A stretch of 64,000 nucleotides of DNA, from contig JAZSRP010000004.1 of NCBI GenBank assembly GCA_045538555.1, positions 1 through 64,000 on the forward strand, read 5' to 3'. The stretch is from Coliplasma sp045538555 (GTDB lineage: Bacteria; Bacillota; Clostridia; Oscillospirales; CAG-382). The notes beneath the pieces are model-generated. The model was given only the letters and a program-made list of their open reading frames with translations, did not search any database and was not told the DNA's origin. Below are positions 40,646-49,370 of the stretch, in pieces. Every line of letters begins with the position of its first letter. Within the stretch, counting starts at the first letter, position 1. The position numbers and the translations under genes are program-made.

Positions 40646-41872
40646 ATGGCTGCTAAAAAAATCAAAAAAGTTGTACTTGCATATTCCGGTGGACTGGACA
40701 CGTCCATCATTATTCCCTGGCTGAAGGAGAACTATGACAACTGTGAGGTTGTTGCTGTTTCGGGTGATGTGGGACAAGGCACCGAGCTGGACGGACTTGA
40801 GGAAAAAGCCATCAAGACAGGCGCTTCCAAGCTTTATATCGAGGATCTCAAGCAGGAGTTTGTTGAGGACTATGTGTTCCCCACAGTCAAGGCAGGCGCC
40901 GTATATGAGGGCGACTATCTGCTGGGCACCTCTTTTGCACGTCCCGTTATTGCAAAGAGAATTGCGGAGATCGCAATTGCAGAGGGCGCTGACGCCATCT
41001 GCCACGGCTGCACCGGCAAGGGCAACGATCAGGTCAGATTTGAGCTTGCCATCAAGGCGTTTGCTCCCGAGATGGAGATCATTGCTCCCTGGAGAATCTG
41101 GGATATCAAGTCCCGTGATGAGGAGATCGACTACGCCGAGGCACACAACATTCCTCTCAAGATAAACCGCGAGACCAACTATTCAAAAGACAAAAACCTG
41201 TGGCATCTCTCCCACGAGGGACTGGATCTTGAGGATCCTGCAAACGAGCCCCAGTACAACAAGCCCGGTTTTTTGGAGATGGGTGTTTCTCCCGAGATGG
41301 CTCCCGACAAGCCCACCTACGTCAAGATCTCATTTGAGCAGGGCGTTCCCGTTGCCATTGACGGCGTAAAAATGAATGGTGTTGAGATTATCGAAAAGCT
41401 CAACAAGCTGGGCGGTGAGAACGGAATCGGTCTTGCCGATCTTGTGGAGAACCGTCTGGTGGGTATGAAATCCCGCGGTGTATACGAGACTCCCGGCGGA
41501 ACCATTCTTTACCGTGCACATCAGGTGCTTGAGACTCTTTGCCTTGACCGTGACACTCAGCACTACAAGGAGCTGATCGCAGCACGCTTTGCAGAGCTGG
41601 TTTATTTTGGCCAGTGGTTCACTCCTCTCCGCGAGGCACTCTCTGCCTTTGTTGACAAAACTCAGGAGACCGTCACCGGCGACGTTACCCTCAAGCTCTA
41701 CAAGGGCAACATGATCAACGCCGGCGTTACTTCTCCTTTCTCTCTCTACGATGAGGAGATCGCAACATTTGACGAGGACGACGTTTACGATCAAAAGGAT
41801 TCGGCGGGATTTATCAACCTCTTTGGTCTGCCCTGCAAGGTCCGTGCAATGATAAACAAAAAGAACAAATAA
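40646..41872 (+). CDS. argG: Argininosuccinate synthase
   Basis: It joins citrulline and aspartate with ATP to argininosuccinate. The start is ATG 40646 behind GGAGGT. The 408-aa protein has the ATP pyrophosphatase loop VLAYSGGLDTS, CHGCTGKGNDQVRFEL and ETNYSKDKNLWHLSHEG. It is the first gene of a complete arginine operon and lies 40 bp before argH. The promoter with an ARG-box-like site is directly upstream. All catalytic motifs are intact. Confidence 0.97.
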   Translation: MAAKKIKKVVLAYSGGLDTSIIIPWLKENYDNCEVVAVSGDVGQGTELDGLEEKAIKTGASKLYIEDLKQEFVEDYVFPTVKAGAVYEGDYLLGTSFARPVIAKRIAEIAIAEGADAICHGCTGKGNDQVRFELAIKAFAPEMEIIAPWRIWDIKSRDEEIDYAEAHNIPLKINRETNYSKDKNLWHLSHEGLDLEDPANEPQYNKPGFLEMGVSPEMAPDKPTYVKISFEQGVPVAIDGVKMNGVEIIEKLNKLGGENGIGLADLVENRLVGMKSRGVYETPGGTILYRAHQVLETLCLDRDTQHYKELIAARFAELVYFGQWFTPLREALSAFVDKTQETVTGDVTLKLYKGNMINAGVTSPFSLYDEEIATFDEDDVYDQKDSAGFINLFGLPCKVRAMINKKNK

Positions 41873-41912
41873 AGCATATAAAAATTTTTTCACAAAAAAG
41901 GTGTAGCTTTTT

Positions 41913-43283
41913 ATGGACAAACTTTGGACAGGCAGGTTTGAAAAATCACTTTCCGGCGATGCGGACGATTTCAACACCTCCCTCCCTTTTGACAAGAGGA
42001 TGTACCGTCAGGATATTTTGGGTTCTGTTGCCCATGCGGAGATGCTTTGCAGATGCGGCATTATTTCTCAAGAGGACAACACCGCCATTGCCGACGGACT
42101 TACCGGTATACTTGAGGATATCGAGAGCGGAAAATTGGTGATCCAAGGAGCTGAGGATATTCACTCCTTTGTGGAGGACGTGCTTACTGCCCGTATCGGA
42201 GATGCAGGCAGACGGCTTCACACTGCCAGATCCCGCAACGATCAAGTGGCGCTTGACCTGCGCCTCTATCTGCGTGACAGATGCTCCGATATTCAAAAGG
42301 GACTCAAAAATCTCATTTCTGTCATCTGCAACAAGGCAGAGGAGAATACAGATACGGTTATGCCCGGCTACACCCATCTTCAGAGAGCGCAGCCCATTGC
42401 ATTTGGCCATCAGCTCATGGCGTATGCCTCAATGCTGGTGCGTGATATGGGCAGATTCTCCGACTGTGTCAAGCGTATGAACGTTTCGCCCTTGGGCTCC
42501 TGCGCTCTGGCGGGAACCACCTACAGCACTGACCGCAGCATCACCTCTTCGCTGCTGGGGTTTGACTCACCCTGTATCAACAGCATTGACGGTGTTTCTG
42601 ACAGGGATTTTGCGGTGGAAACGGCTTTTGCCTGCTCAATGGCAATGATGCATCTCTCCCGTTTTGCGGAGGAGGTCATTTTGTGGTGCTCCTGGGAGTT
42701 TGGGTTTGTGACTCTTGATGATTCCTATTCAACAGGGTCATCCATCATGCCCCAGAAAAAAAATCCCGATATTGCAGAGCTGGTGAGAGGAAAGACCGGC
42801 CGTGTCTACGGCGATCTCACCACTCTTCTCACAATGTTGAAAGGGATTCCGCTGGCATACAACAAGGATATGCAGGAGGACAAGGAAGCAGTATTTGACG
42901 CAGTGGATACGTTGGAGACATGTCTTGCTGTGTTTGCTCCCATGCTTGATACAATGACGGTCAGACCCGACAGAATGAGAAAAGCCGCTCTTGAGGGATT
43001 TATCAACGCCACCGACTGTGCGGATTACCTCACAAAAAAAGGGGTTCCGTTCCGCACTGCATACAAGATCACCGGCAGTATCGTGGGCTGGTGCATCAAA
43101 AACGGAAAAACACTTGAAAGCATGACCATTGAGGAGTATCAGAGCTTTTCATCCGAGTTTGACGAGGGAATATACTCTGCTACGGATATGGACGAATGTA
43201 TGAAAAAGCGTTCGTCTCACGGCGGCACCTCCCCCGACTCCGTAAGAGCACAGATACAGCAGGTCAGGAGGATCATTGAATGA
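41913..43283 (+). CDS. argH: Argininosuccinate lyase
   Basis: It cleaves argininosuccinate to arginine and fumarate. The 456-aa protein has the opening LWTGRFEKSLS, HTARSRNDQVALDLRLY, TVMPGYTHLQRAQP and the fumarase-superfamily signature GSSIMPQKKNPDIAELVRGK. AAAGGTG precedes the ATG. Its stop overlaps the argC start (ATGA). Placing argGH first, before the ornithine genes, puts the last two steps at the head of the transcript. Confidence 0.97.
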   Translation: MDKLWTGRFEKSLSGDADDFNTSLPFDKRMYRQDILGSVAHAEMLCRCGIISQEDNTAIADGLTGILEDIESGKLVIQGAEDIHSFVEDVLTARIGDAGRRLHTARSRNDQVALDLRLYLRDRCSDIQKGLKNLISVICNKAEENTDTVMPGYTHLQRAQPIAFGHQLMAYASMLVRDMGRFSDCVKRMNVSPLGSCALAGTTYSTDRSITSSLLGFDSPCINSIDGVSDRDFAVETAFACSMAMMHLSRFAEEVILWCSWEFGFVTLDDSYSTGSSIMPQKKNPDIAELVRGKTGRVYGDLTTLLTMLKGIPLAYNKDMQEDKEAVFDAVDTLETCLAVFAPMLDTMTVRPDRMRKAALEGFINATDCADYLTKKGVPFRTAYKITGSIVGWCIKNGKTLESMTIEEYQSFSSEFDEGIYSATDMDECMKKRSSHGGTSPDSVRAQIQQVRRIIE

Positions 43284-44218
43284 CAAAAGTTTTTATTGAC
43301 GGAGAGCACGGCACCACCGGACTTCGGATCGGGAGCCGATTGGCATCCCGTGAGGACGTCACGCTGCTGAGCATCGATCCTGAGAGAAAAAAGGATCCGG
43401 ACCTGCGCCGCGAGCTTATACACAGTGCGGACATTGCCTTTTTGTGCCTCCCCGACGAGGCGGCAAGAGAATCCGCATCACTTGCAGAGGGCTCGGATAC
43501 GGTCATTATTGACACCTCCACCGCTCACAGGACTTCAGAGGGCTGGGCATACGGATTTCCCGAGCTGTCACACGCTCATTTTGAAGCGGTGAAAAACGGA
43601 AAAAGAATTGCCGTGCCCGGCTGCCACGCAGGCGGATTTGCGGCACTGGTATACCCGCTGGTAAAGTGCGGTATAATCCCCAATGATTATCCCATCTCCG
43701 CCTTTTCTCTCACGGGATATTCGGGGGGCGGAAAAAAGATGATCGGCGAGTACGAGTCGGAGGAGCGTGAGCTGCTGCTTGATGCTCCCAGACAGTACGG
43801 ACTTGGCCAGAACCACAAGCATCTGCCCGAGATGCAGTATATCTGCGGGCTTGCAAAAAAACCGCTTTTCAGCCCTATCGTTGCGGATTTTTACAGCGGT
43901 ATGGAGGTTAGCGTTCCGCTGTACGGCGAGCTTTTGACAAAAAAGCTTTGCCCCAAAGAGCTGACGGAATTTTATTCCGATTATTACAAAAACGGGCTGG
44001 TTGGCGTGCGTGCGGAATCCGATCTCAACGAGGGCGGATTTTTGAGCTCCTGCGGATTGCAAAACAGCGATCGAATGGAGATCACTGTTTGCGGAAACGA
44101 GGACAGAATACTGCTGATATCCAGATTTGACAACCTTGGAAAGGGCGCCTCCGGCGCAGCCATCGAATGTATGAACATTTCGCTGGGACTGCCTGAGGGG
44201 TATGGACTTGAAATATGA
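43280..44218 (+). CDS. argC: N-acetyl-gamma-glutamyl-phosphate reductase, short (type 2) form
   Basis: It reduces acetylglutamyl phosphate to the semialdehyde with NADPH. The 312-aa protein is the short type 2 ArgC (type 1 is about 345 aa). It has FIDGEHGTTGLRIGSRL for dinucleotide binding, FLCLPDEAARE, DTSTAHRT and the catalytic Cys115 in VPGCHAGGF. It overlaps argH and argJ by four bases on each side, a sign of translational coupling. Type 2 within an otherwise ordinary cluster is worth noting. Confidence 0.95.
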   Translation: MTKVFIDGEHGTTGLRIGSRLASREDVTLLSIDPERKKDPDLRRELIHSADIAFLCLPDEAARESASLAEGSDTVIIDTSTAHRTSEGWAYGFPELSHAHFEAVKNGKRIAVPGCHAGGFAALVYPLVKCGIIPNDYPISAFSLTGYSGGGKKMIGEYESEERELLLDAPRQYGLGQNHKHLPEMQYICGLAKKPLFSPIVADFYSGMEVSVPLYGELLTKKLCPKELTEFYSDYYKNGLVGVRAESDLNEGGFLSSCGLQNSDRMEITVCGNEDRILLISRFDNLGKGASGAAIECMNISLGLPEGYGLEI

Positions 44219-45438
44219 ACGTGATAAAATTTGTTTCGGGCGGGGTTACCGCAGCAAAAGGTTTTCGGGCTTCGGGTGTTCATTGCGGTATCCGTAAGAA
44301 CCGTACAAAAAAAGATCTTGCACTTATTGTCAGCGACAGCCCTGCTGCCGCTGCAGGTATTTATACTCTCAATCTGGTAAAAGGCGCACCCATTGCAGTC
44401 ACAAAATCAAATATTGCCAACGGCTATGCGCAGTGTGTTATCTGCAACAGCGGCAACGCCAATACCTGCAACGCAAACGGAATTGAGATCGCAGAGCAGA
44501 TGTGCGCTCTGGTGGAAAAGCATACCGGCATTCCCAAAAACGACGTTATCGTCGCATCCACGGGCGTTATTGGCCAGCCCCTTGATATCACTCCCATCTC
44601 AGAGGGAATGGAACCTCTGTGCCAAACTCTTTCTGCAGACGGCGGAGCCGCAGCGGCAGAGGCCATCATGACCACAGACACCGTCAAAAAAGAGGTGGCG
44701 GTGGAGTTTGTGCTGGACGGAAAGATCTGTCGTATGGGCGGCATTGCCAAGGGGTCCGGAATGATCCATCCAAACATGGCAACAATGCTGGTGTTTATTA
44801 CCACCGACGCCTCGGTTGCGCCAAAAATGCTTCAAAAAGCACTTTCTGCCGATGCGCAGGAGAGCTTTAATATGATCAGCATTGACGGTGACACCTCCAC
44901 CAACGATATGGTATGCGTGCTGGCAAACGGCATGGCCGGAAACAAAACGGTGGATAGCGAGGGTGATGATTTTGAAATTTTTAAAAACGCATTGGCAGAG
45001 GTGACAAAACAGCTTTGCCGCATGATCGCCACCGACGGAGAGGGTGCCACAAAGATGATCGAGTGTAGAGTCACGGGCGCAAAAACCAAGGACGATGCCA
45101 GAACGATCGCAAAATCCGTTATATGCTCAAGCTTGTTCAAAGCGGCAATGTTTGGCGCAGATGCCAACTGGGGCAGAGTTTTGTGCGCCATCGGTTACAG
45201 CGGAGCGGATACTGACATCAACGGAATCGGAGTGGAGTTTTCTTCTTCTGCAGGAAATATTTGCGTATGCGTTGACGGAGCGGGAGTAGAATTTTCGGAG
45301 GAAAAGGCAAAGGAGATTTTGCTCCAAAAGGAGATCACCGTAAACGTCACGCTCAAGGACGGCGGATATGATGCCACTGCCTGGGGCTGTGATCTTACAT
45401 ACGATTACGTGAAAATAAACGGAGACTACCGCACATGA
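44215..45438 (+). CDS. argJ: Glutamate N-acetyltransferase / amino-acid acetyltransferase
   Basis: It recycles the acetyl group from acetylornithine to glutamate and may also make acetylglutamate from acetyl-CoA. The 407-aa precursor self-cleaves at Thr190 in HPNMATMLVF. Other motifs are ICNSGNANTCNANG, STGVIGQPLDI and GDTSTNDM. No argA or argE is in the operon, so the cyclic acetyl route is used. Bifunctionality is not certain from sequence. Four-base overlaps join it to argC and argB. Confidence 0.96.
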   Translation: MNVIKFVSGGVTAAKGFRASGVHCGIRKNRTKKDLALIVSDSPAAAAGIYTLNLVKGAPIAVTKSNIANGYAQCVICNSGNANTCNANGIEIAEQMCALVEKHTGIPKNDVIVASTGVIGQPLDITPISEGMEPLCQTLSADGGAAAAEAIMTTDTVKKEVAVEFVLDGKICRMGGIAKGSGMIHPNMATMLVFITTDASVAPKMLQKALSADAQESFNMISIDGDTSTNDMVCVLANGMAGNKTVDSEGDDFEIFKNALAEVTKQLCRMIATDGEGATKMIECRVTGAKTKDDARTIAKSVICSSLFKAAMFGADANWGRVLCAIGYSGADTDINGIGVEFSSSAGNICVCVDGAGVEFSEEKAKEILLQKEITVNVTLKDGGYDATAWGCDLTYDYVKINGDYRT

Positions 45439-46313
45439 CAGACAACAATACAGAAAAAGTTCTTGAGCTTTCCAATGCTCAGAGAGCATCGGTGCTGATT
45501 CAGGCACTTCCGTACATAAAGCGATACAGCGACAAGATCATTGTGGTAAAATACGGCGGAAACGCAATGCTCAATGATGAGCTGAAAAAAGCCGTTATGG
45601 GCGATATCGTTCTTCTTTCACTCATAGGCATCAAGGTGGTACTTGTTCATGGGGGCGGCCCCGAGATCACGGAGTTGCTGACAAAAATGGGCAAAAAGAG
45701 CGAGTTTCGCAACGGTCTGCGTGTCACCGACGAGGAGACCGCAGAGGCGGCACTGATGGTGCTGGCAGGCAAGATCAACAAGCGGCTTGTGGGTTCGATT
45801 CAGAGCATCGGCGGAAAAGCCGTGGGGCTCACCGGAATGGACGGCGGTCTCATCAAGGCGCGTCCCCTTGATCCTCAGCTGGGGTTTGTGGGTGAGATCA
45901 CAGAGGTAAACACCGAGCCCATCACCGATATGCTTGAAAAAGGATATATCCCCGTGGTTTCTACCGTGGGATATGACGATGAGGGCAACTGCTACAACAT
46001 CAATGCGGACACCGCAGCATCACGGATCGCAGGTCAGCTCAAGGCAGAAAGCTTGATCTCAATGACCGACACGGTGGGAGTTCTCAGAGACAAGGACGAT
46101 CCTTCCTCGCTTATCAGCGTTATTGACGTTTCGGAGGTTCCCATGCTGATCCGTGAGGGAGTTATTTCCGGCGGAATGATCCCAAAAGCAGAGTGCTGCA
46201 TCGAGGCCATCCGCAGGGGAGTGCACAAGGTATTTATCATCGACGGCAGGATTCCCCATTCCATACTGATCGAGGTGCTGACCGACGAGGGTATCGGCAC
46301 AATGTTCCGGTGA
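45435..46313 (+). CDS. argB: Acetylglutamate kinase
   Basis: It phosphorylates N-acetylglutamate, the controlled step of the cyclic pathway. The 292-aa protein has VVKYGGNAM, VLVHGGGPEI, GLTGMDGGLIKA and YNINADTAASRIAGQL. An N-terminal helix (about residues 10-33, AQRASVLIQALPYIKRY) precedes the fold, as in the arginine-inhibited hexameric enzymes, so feedback inhibition by arginine is expected. It overlaps argJ by four bases and lies 6 bp before argD. Confidence 0.96.
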   Translation: MTDNNTEKVLELSNAQRASVLIQALPYIKRYSDKIIVVKYGGNAMLNDELKKAVMGDIVLLSLIGIKVVLVHGGGPEITELLTKMGKKSEFRNGLRVTDEETAEAALMVLAGKINKRLVGSIQSIGGKAVGLTGMDGGLIKARPLDPQLGFVGEITEVNTEPITDMLEKGYIPVVSTVGYDDEGNCYNINADTAASRIAGQLKAESLISMTDTVGVLRDKDDPSSLISVIDVSEVPMLIREGVISGGMIPKAECCIEAIRRGVHKVFIIDGRIPHSILIEVLTDEGIGTMFR

Positions 46314-46319
46314 CAGAAT

Positions 46320-47483
46320 ATGGATATAAAACAAATTGACAAAAGCTACGTTGCCAACACCTACAAGCGGTTTGATCTTTTGATCACCCACGGAAAAGGC
46401 GAGCTTTTGTATGACGAAAACGAAAAAGAATATATTGACATGGGAAGCGGAATCGGCGTAACTGCATTTGGTGCTTGCGACCCTGTGATCAAAAAAGCCG
46501 TGACGGAGCAGATGGAGCTGGTACAGCATACTTCAAATCTGTATTACACCGCTCCCTGTGCACGTCTGGCAGAAGTTCTCTGCAAAAAAAGCGGACTGAA
46601 AAAGGTGTTTTTCGGCAACTCGGGTGCTGAGGCAAACGAGTGTGCCATCAAAACCGCCCGCAAATATTCTCACGACAGGTACGGTGACGGCAGAAACGTT
46701 ATCGTCACCTTGGTCAACAGCTTTCACGGCAGGACCGTCACCACACTGGCGGCAACGGGTCAGGATGTGTTTCACAAGGATTTTGGACCTTTTACCCAGG
46801 GGTTCCGTTATTGCAGAGCAAACGACTGTGATATGCTGACGGAAATGCTGATGCAGGATGACGTCTGCGGTTTGATGTTGGAGGTGGTTCAGGGCGAGGG
46901 CGGAGTTATGGCGATGGATCCTCAGTTCCTGTCGCTTGCCCAAAAATTGGCTGATGAGAGAGATATAATACTTATCGTTGACGAGGTTCAGACAGGCAAC
47001 GGAAGGACGGGAAAATATTTCTCTTATATGCACTATGACCTGCACCCGGATATTGTCACCACCGCCAAAGGACTTGGCGGCGGATTCCCCATCGGCGCCT
47101 GCATTTTTGGCGAAAAGACCGAGTCAACTCTCGGATTTTCCGACCACGGCTCTACTTATGGCGGAAATCCCGTGTGCGCCGCAGCGGCACTGGCGGTTGC
47201 AGAGCGGATCGACGAAGCTTTTTGCGCTGAGGTACAGCGCAAGGGCCGGCTTGTCCGCAGTATGCTGGAGGGTGCGGAGAATATAAAATCGGTTTCGGGT
47301 CTGGGTTTGATGTTGGGTATTGAAACAACAAAAAACGCAGGTGAGGTGGCAGCAGAATGTATGGCACGGGGTGTGCTGGTTCTGACTGCAAAAACCAAGG
47401 TCAGGTTGCTTCCTCCTCTCTGCATTTCTGATGAAAATCTCAAAAAAGCGGTAAACATCATTTTGGAGGTTATTGCACGATGA
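46320..47483 (+). CDS. argD: Acetylornithine aminotransferase
   Basis: A PLP enzyme converting acetylglutamate semialdehyde to acetylornithine. The 387-aa protein has GNSGAEANECAIKTARKYS, NSFHGRT, LIVDEVQTGNGRTGKYF and the PLP lysine in TTAKGLGGGFPIGA. Length is slightly shorter than the E. coli enzyme but full for the clostridial form. It overlaps argF by four bases (ATGA). All key residues are present. Confidence 0.95.
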   Translation: MDIKQIDKSYVANTYKRFDLLITHGKGELLYDENEKEYIDMGSGIGVTAFGACDPVIKKAVTEQMELVQHTSNLYYTAPCARLAEVLCKKSGLKKVFFGNSGAEANECAIKTARKYSHDRYGDGRNVIVTLVNSFHGRTVTTLAATGQDVFHKDFGPFTQGFRYCRANDCDMLTEMLMQDDVCGLMLEVVQGEGGVMAMDPQFLSLAQKLADERDIILIVDEVQTGNGRTGKYFSYMHYDLHPDIVTTAKGLGGGFPIGACIFGEKTESTLGFSDHGSTYGGNPVCAAAALAVAERIDEAFCAEVQRKGRLVRSMLEGAENIKSVSGLGLMLGIETTKNAGEVAAECMARGVLVLTAKTKVRLLPPLCISDENLKKAVNIILEVIAR

Positions 47484-48394
47484 AGCATCTTCTCAAGCTT
47501 TCTGATCTTTCCGAGCAGGAGATAACATCACTTCTTGCGCTGGCAGATCAGCTGAAATACGAAAAAAAGAACGGCATTCCTCACAGATTGCTGGAGGGCA
47601 AAAGTCTGGGAATGATTTTCCAAAAATCCTCCACCCGCACCCGCGTTTCTTTTGAAGTGGGAATGTGTGAGCTGGGTGGTCACGCTCTGTTTCTCAGCCC
47701 CCGCGATCTTCAGATCGGCAGGGGAGAGCCGGTTCAGGACACGGCGAGAGTGCTGTCCAGATATCTTGACGGCATCATGATACGCACCTTTGAGCAATCG
47801 GAGGTGGAGCAACTGGCAGAGTACGGCAGTATTCCCATTATCAACGGACTCACCGATTATGCACACCCCTGTCAGGTGCTGGCAGATCTGATGACCATTC
47901 GTGAGCACAAGGGCACCATCAGAGGGCTCAAAATGTGCTTTGTGGGTGATGGAAACAATATGGCAAACTCGCTCATCGTGGGCGGTATCAAAATGGGAAT
48001 GACTGTGTCCGTGGCTTGCCCGAAAAACCATCAGCCCGACGGGGCGATCATGGAATGGGCGTCACAGACAGGTCGTTTTACCTGCACTGATGATATTTTT
48101 GAGGCCGCAAAGGACGCCGACGTGCTCTATACCGACGTGTGGGCATCTATGGGTCAGGAGTCCGAGGCGGAGCAGAGGAAAAAAGAATTTGCATCCTACT
48201 GCATTGATGACAAGCTGATGGAGGTTGCCAAGAGCGACGCAATGGTGCTTCACTGTCTGCCCGCTCACAGAGGTGAAGAGATCTCCGAGGGTGTGCTGGA
48301 AAAACACGCAAACGAGATTTTTGACGAGGCAGAAAACCGCCTCCATGCTCAAAAAGCGGTCATGGTCACCCTGATGGCAGACAAGAAAAACTGA
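47480..48394 (+). CDS. argF: Ornithine carbamoyltransferase
   Basis: It makes citrulline from ornithine and carbamoyl phosphate. The 304-aa protein has the carbamoyl-phosphate loop FQKSSTRTRVSFEVGM, DYAHPCQVLADLMTI, FVGDGNNMANSL and the ornithine motif VLHCLPAHRGEEI. It is the last gene of argGHCJBDF, and a terminator follows at 48405. No carAB or arcABC genes are adjacent, so an anabolic role is most likely. Confidence 0.96.
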   Translation: MKHLLKLSDLSEQEITSLLALADQLKYEKKNGIPHRLLEGKSLGMIFQKSSTRTRVSFEVGMCELGGHALFLSPRDLQIGRGEPVQDTARVLSRYLDGIMIRTFEQSEVEQLAEYGSIPIINGLTDYAHPCQVLADLMTIREHKGTIRGLKMCFVGDGNNMANSLIVGGIKMGMTVSVACPKNHQPDGAIMEWASQTGRFTCTDDIFEAAKDADVLYTDVWASMGQESEAEQRKKEFASYCIDDKLMEVAKSDAMVLHCLPAHRGEEISEGVLEKHANEIFDEAENRLHAQKAVMVTLMADKKN

Positions 48395-48404
48395 ACAAAA
48401 TCAA

Positions 48405-48446
48405 AAAAGGAGCTTTGATTGGCAAAAAACCAAGGGGCTCCTTTTG
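48405..48446 (+). terminator. Terminator of the arginine operon
   Basis: AAAAGGAGC (48405-48413) pairs with GCTCCTTTT (48437-48445), with TTGG/CCAA inside. Confidence 0.8.
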
Positions 48447-48452
48447 TGATTG

Positions 48453-48481
48453 TTGACAAATGAGGTTTATTTTTGTATTAT
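48453..48481 (+). promoter_or_regulatory. Promoter of the polysaccharide exporter genes
   Basis: A perfect TTGACA (48453-48458), a 17-bp spacer and TATTAT (48476-48481). Confidence 0.75.
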
Positions 48482-48516
48482 AATATAATAAAACAATTGT
48501 TTTTTTGGAGATGCCC

Positions 48517-49359
48517 ATGGAGAAAAAGTGGCAACATCATATCAGTTCAAAATCCCGATTTGGCGGATTTCATCTGCGGGAGTTGTTTTCGTGCCGTGAT
48601 ATGATCGCTCTGTTTGTAAAAAGAAATATCACCACCACCTACAAGCAGACGGTGCTGGGGCCATTGTGGATATTTATCAATCCCTTGCTGAGCACCGTGG
48701 TGTACAACGTGGTTTTTACGGGGATTGCGGGGATCTCCACCGACGGCACCCCATCATTTTTGTTTTATCTTTGCGGAAACTTGATCTGGACTCTGTTTTC
48801 GGGAATCATGACCGCAAATTCCGGTGTGCTCACGAGCAATTCCGCATTGTTTGGAAAAGTATATTTTCCACGGTTGTCGGTTCCCGTTGCCACCTGTATC
48901 ACAAGATTTTTCCATTTTTTCATTCAGCTTTTGATGCTGGTAGGATTTTTGGTATATTTTTTGCTGTCGGGATACAACGTTAACCCAAATCTCAGTCTGC
49001 TGCTCGTTCCCCTGCTGATGCTTCAGACTGCTGTTCTTGCAACCGGCGTGGGTCTGTTGCTGTCTGCCTTGACGGCAAAATACCGTGATCTGTCGGTGCT
49101 GGTAGGGTTTGGAACCCAGCTTTGGATGTATGCCACACCGGTGGTTTATCCCTTGTCCGAGGTTCCTGACGGGCTCAAAAATATTATTATGCTCAACCCC
49201 ATGACCTCCGTTGTTGAGTCGTTTCGGCATGCGTTTACGGGAAACGGAAGTATTCCCTGGTGTGGATTGGGCATCAGTCTTTTGGTGACGCTGTGCCTGT
49301 TTTTTGCGGGTGTGGCAGCGTTTAACAAAGTTGAACGCACCTATCTTGACACAGTTTGA
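48517..49359 (+). CDS. ABC polysaccharide/teichoic acid exporter, permease
   Basis: A 280-aa ABC-2 type permease (Wzm/TagG-like) with six hydrophobic segments. It shows the family opening RDMIALFVKRNITTTYKQTVLGPLW (interface helix) and the motif GFGTQLWMYATPVVYPLSEVP. The start is ATG 48517, six bases after GGAG; ATG 48511 sits inside that site. It exports a completed lipid-linked glycan with the ATPase encoded 11 bp downstream. The glycan is unknown; no glycosyltransferases are next to it. Confidence 0.9.
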   Translation: MEKKWQHHISSKSRFGGFHLRELFSCRDMIALFVKRNITTTYKQTVLGPLWIFINPLLSTVVYNVVFTGIAGISTDGTPSFLFYLCGNLIWTLFSGIMTANSGVLTSNSALFGKVYFPRLSVPVATCITRFFHFFIQLLMLVGFLVYFLLSGYNVNPNLSLLLVPLLMLQTAVLATGVGLLLSALTAKYRDLSVLVGFGTQLWMYATPVVYPLSEVPDGLKNIIMLNPMTSVVESFRHAFTGNGSIPWCGLGISLLVTLCLFFAGVAAFNKVERTYLDTV

Positions 49360-49370
49360 GAGGTGGCGGA

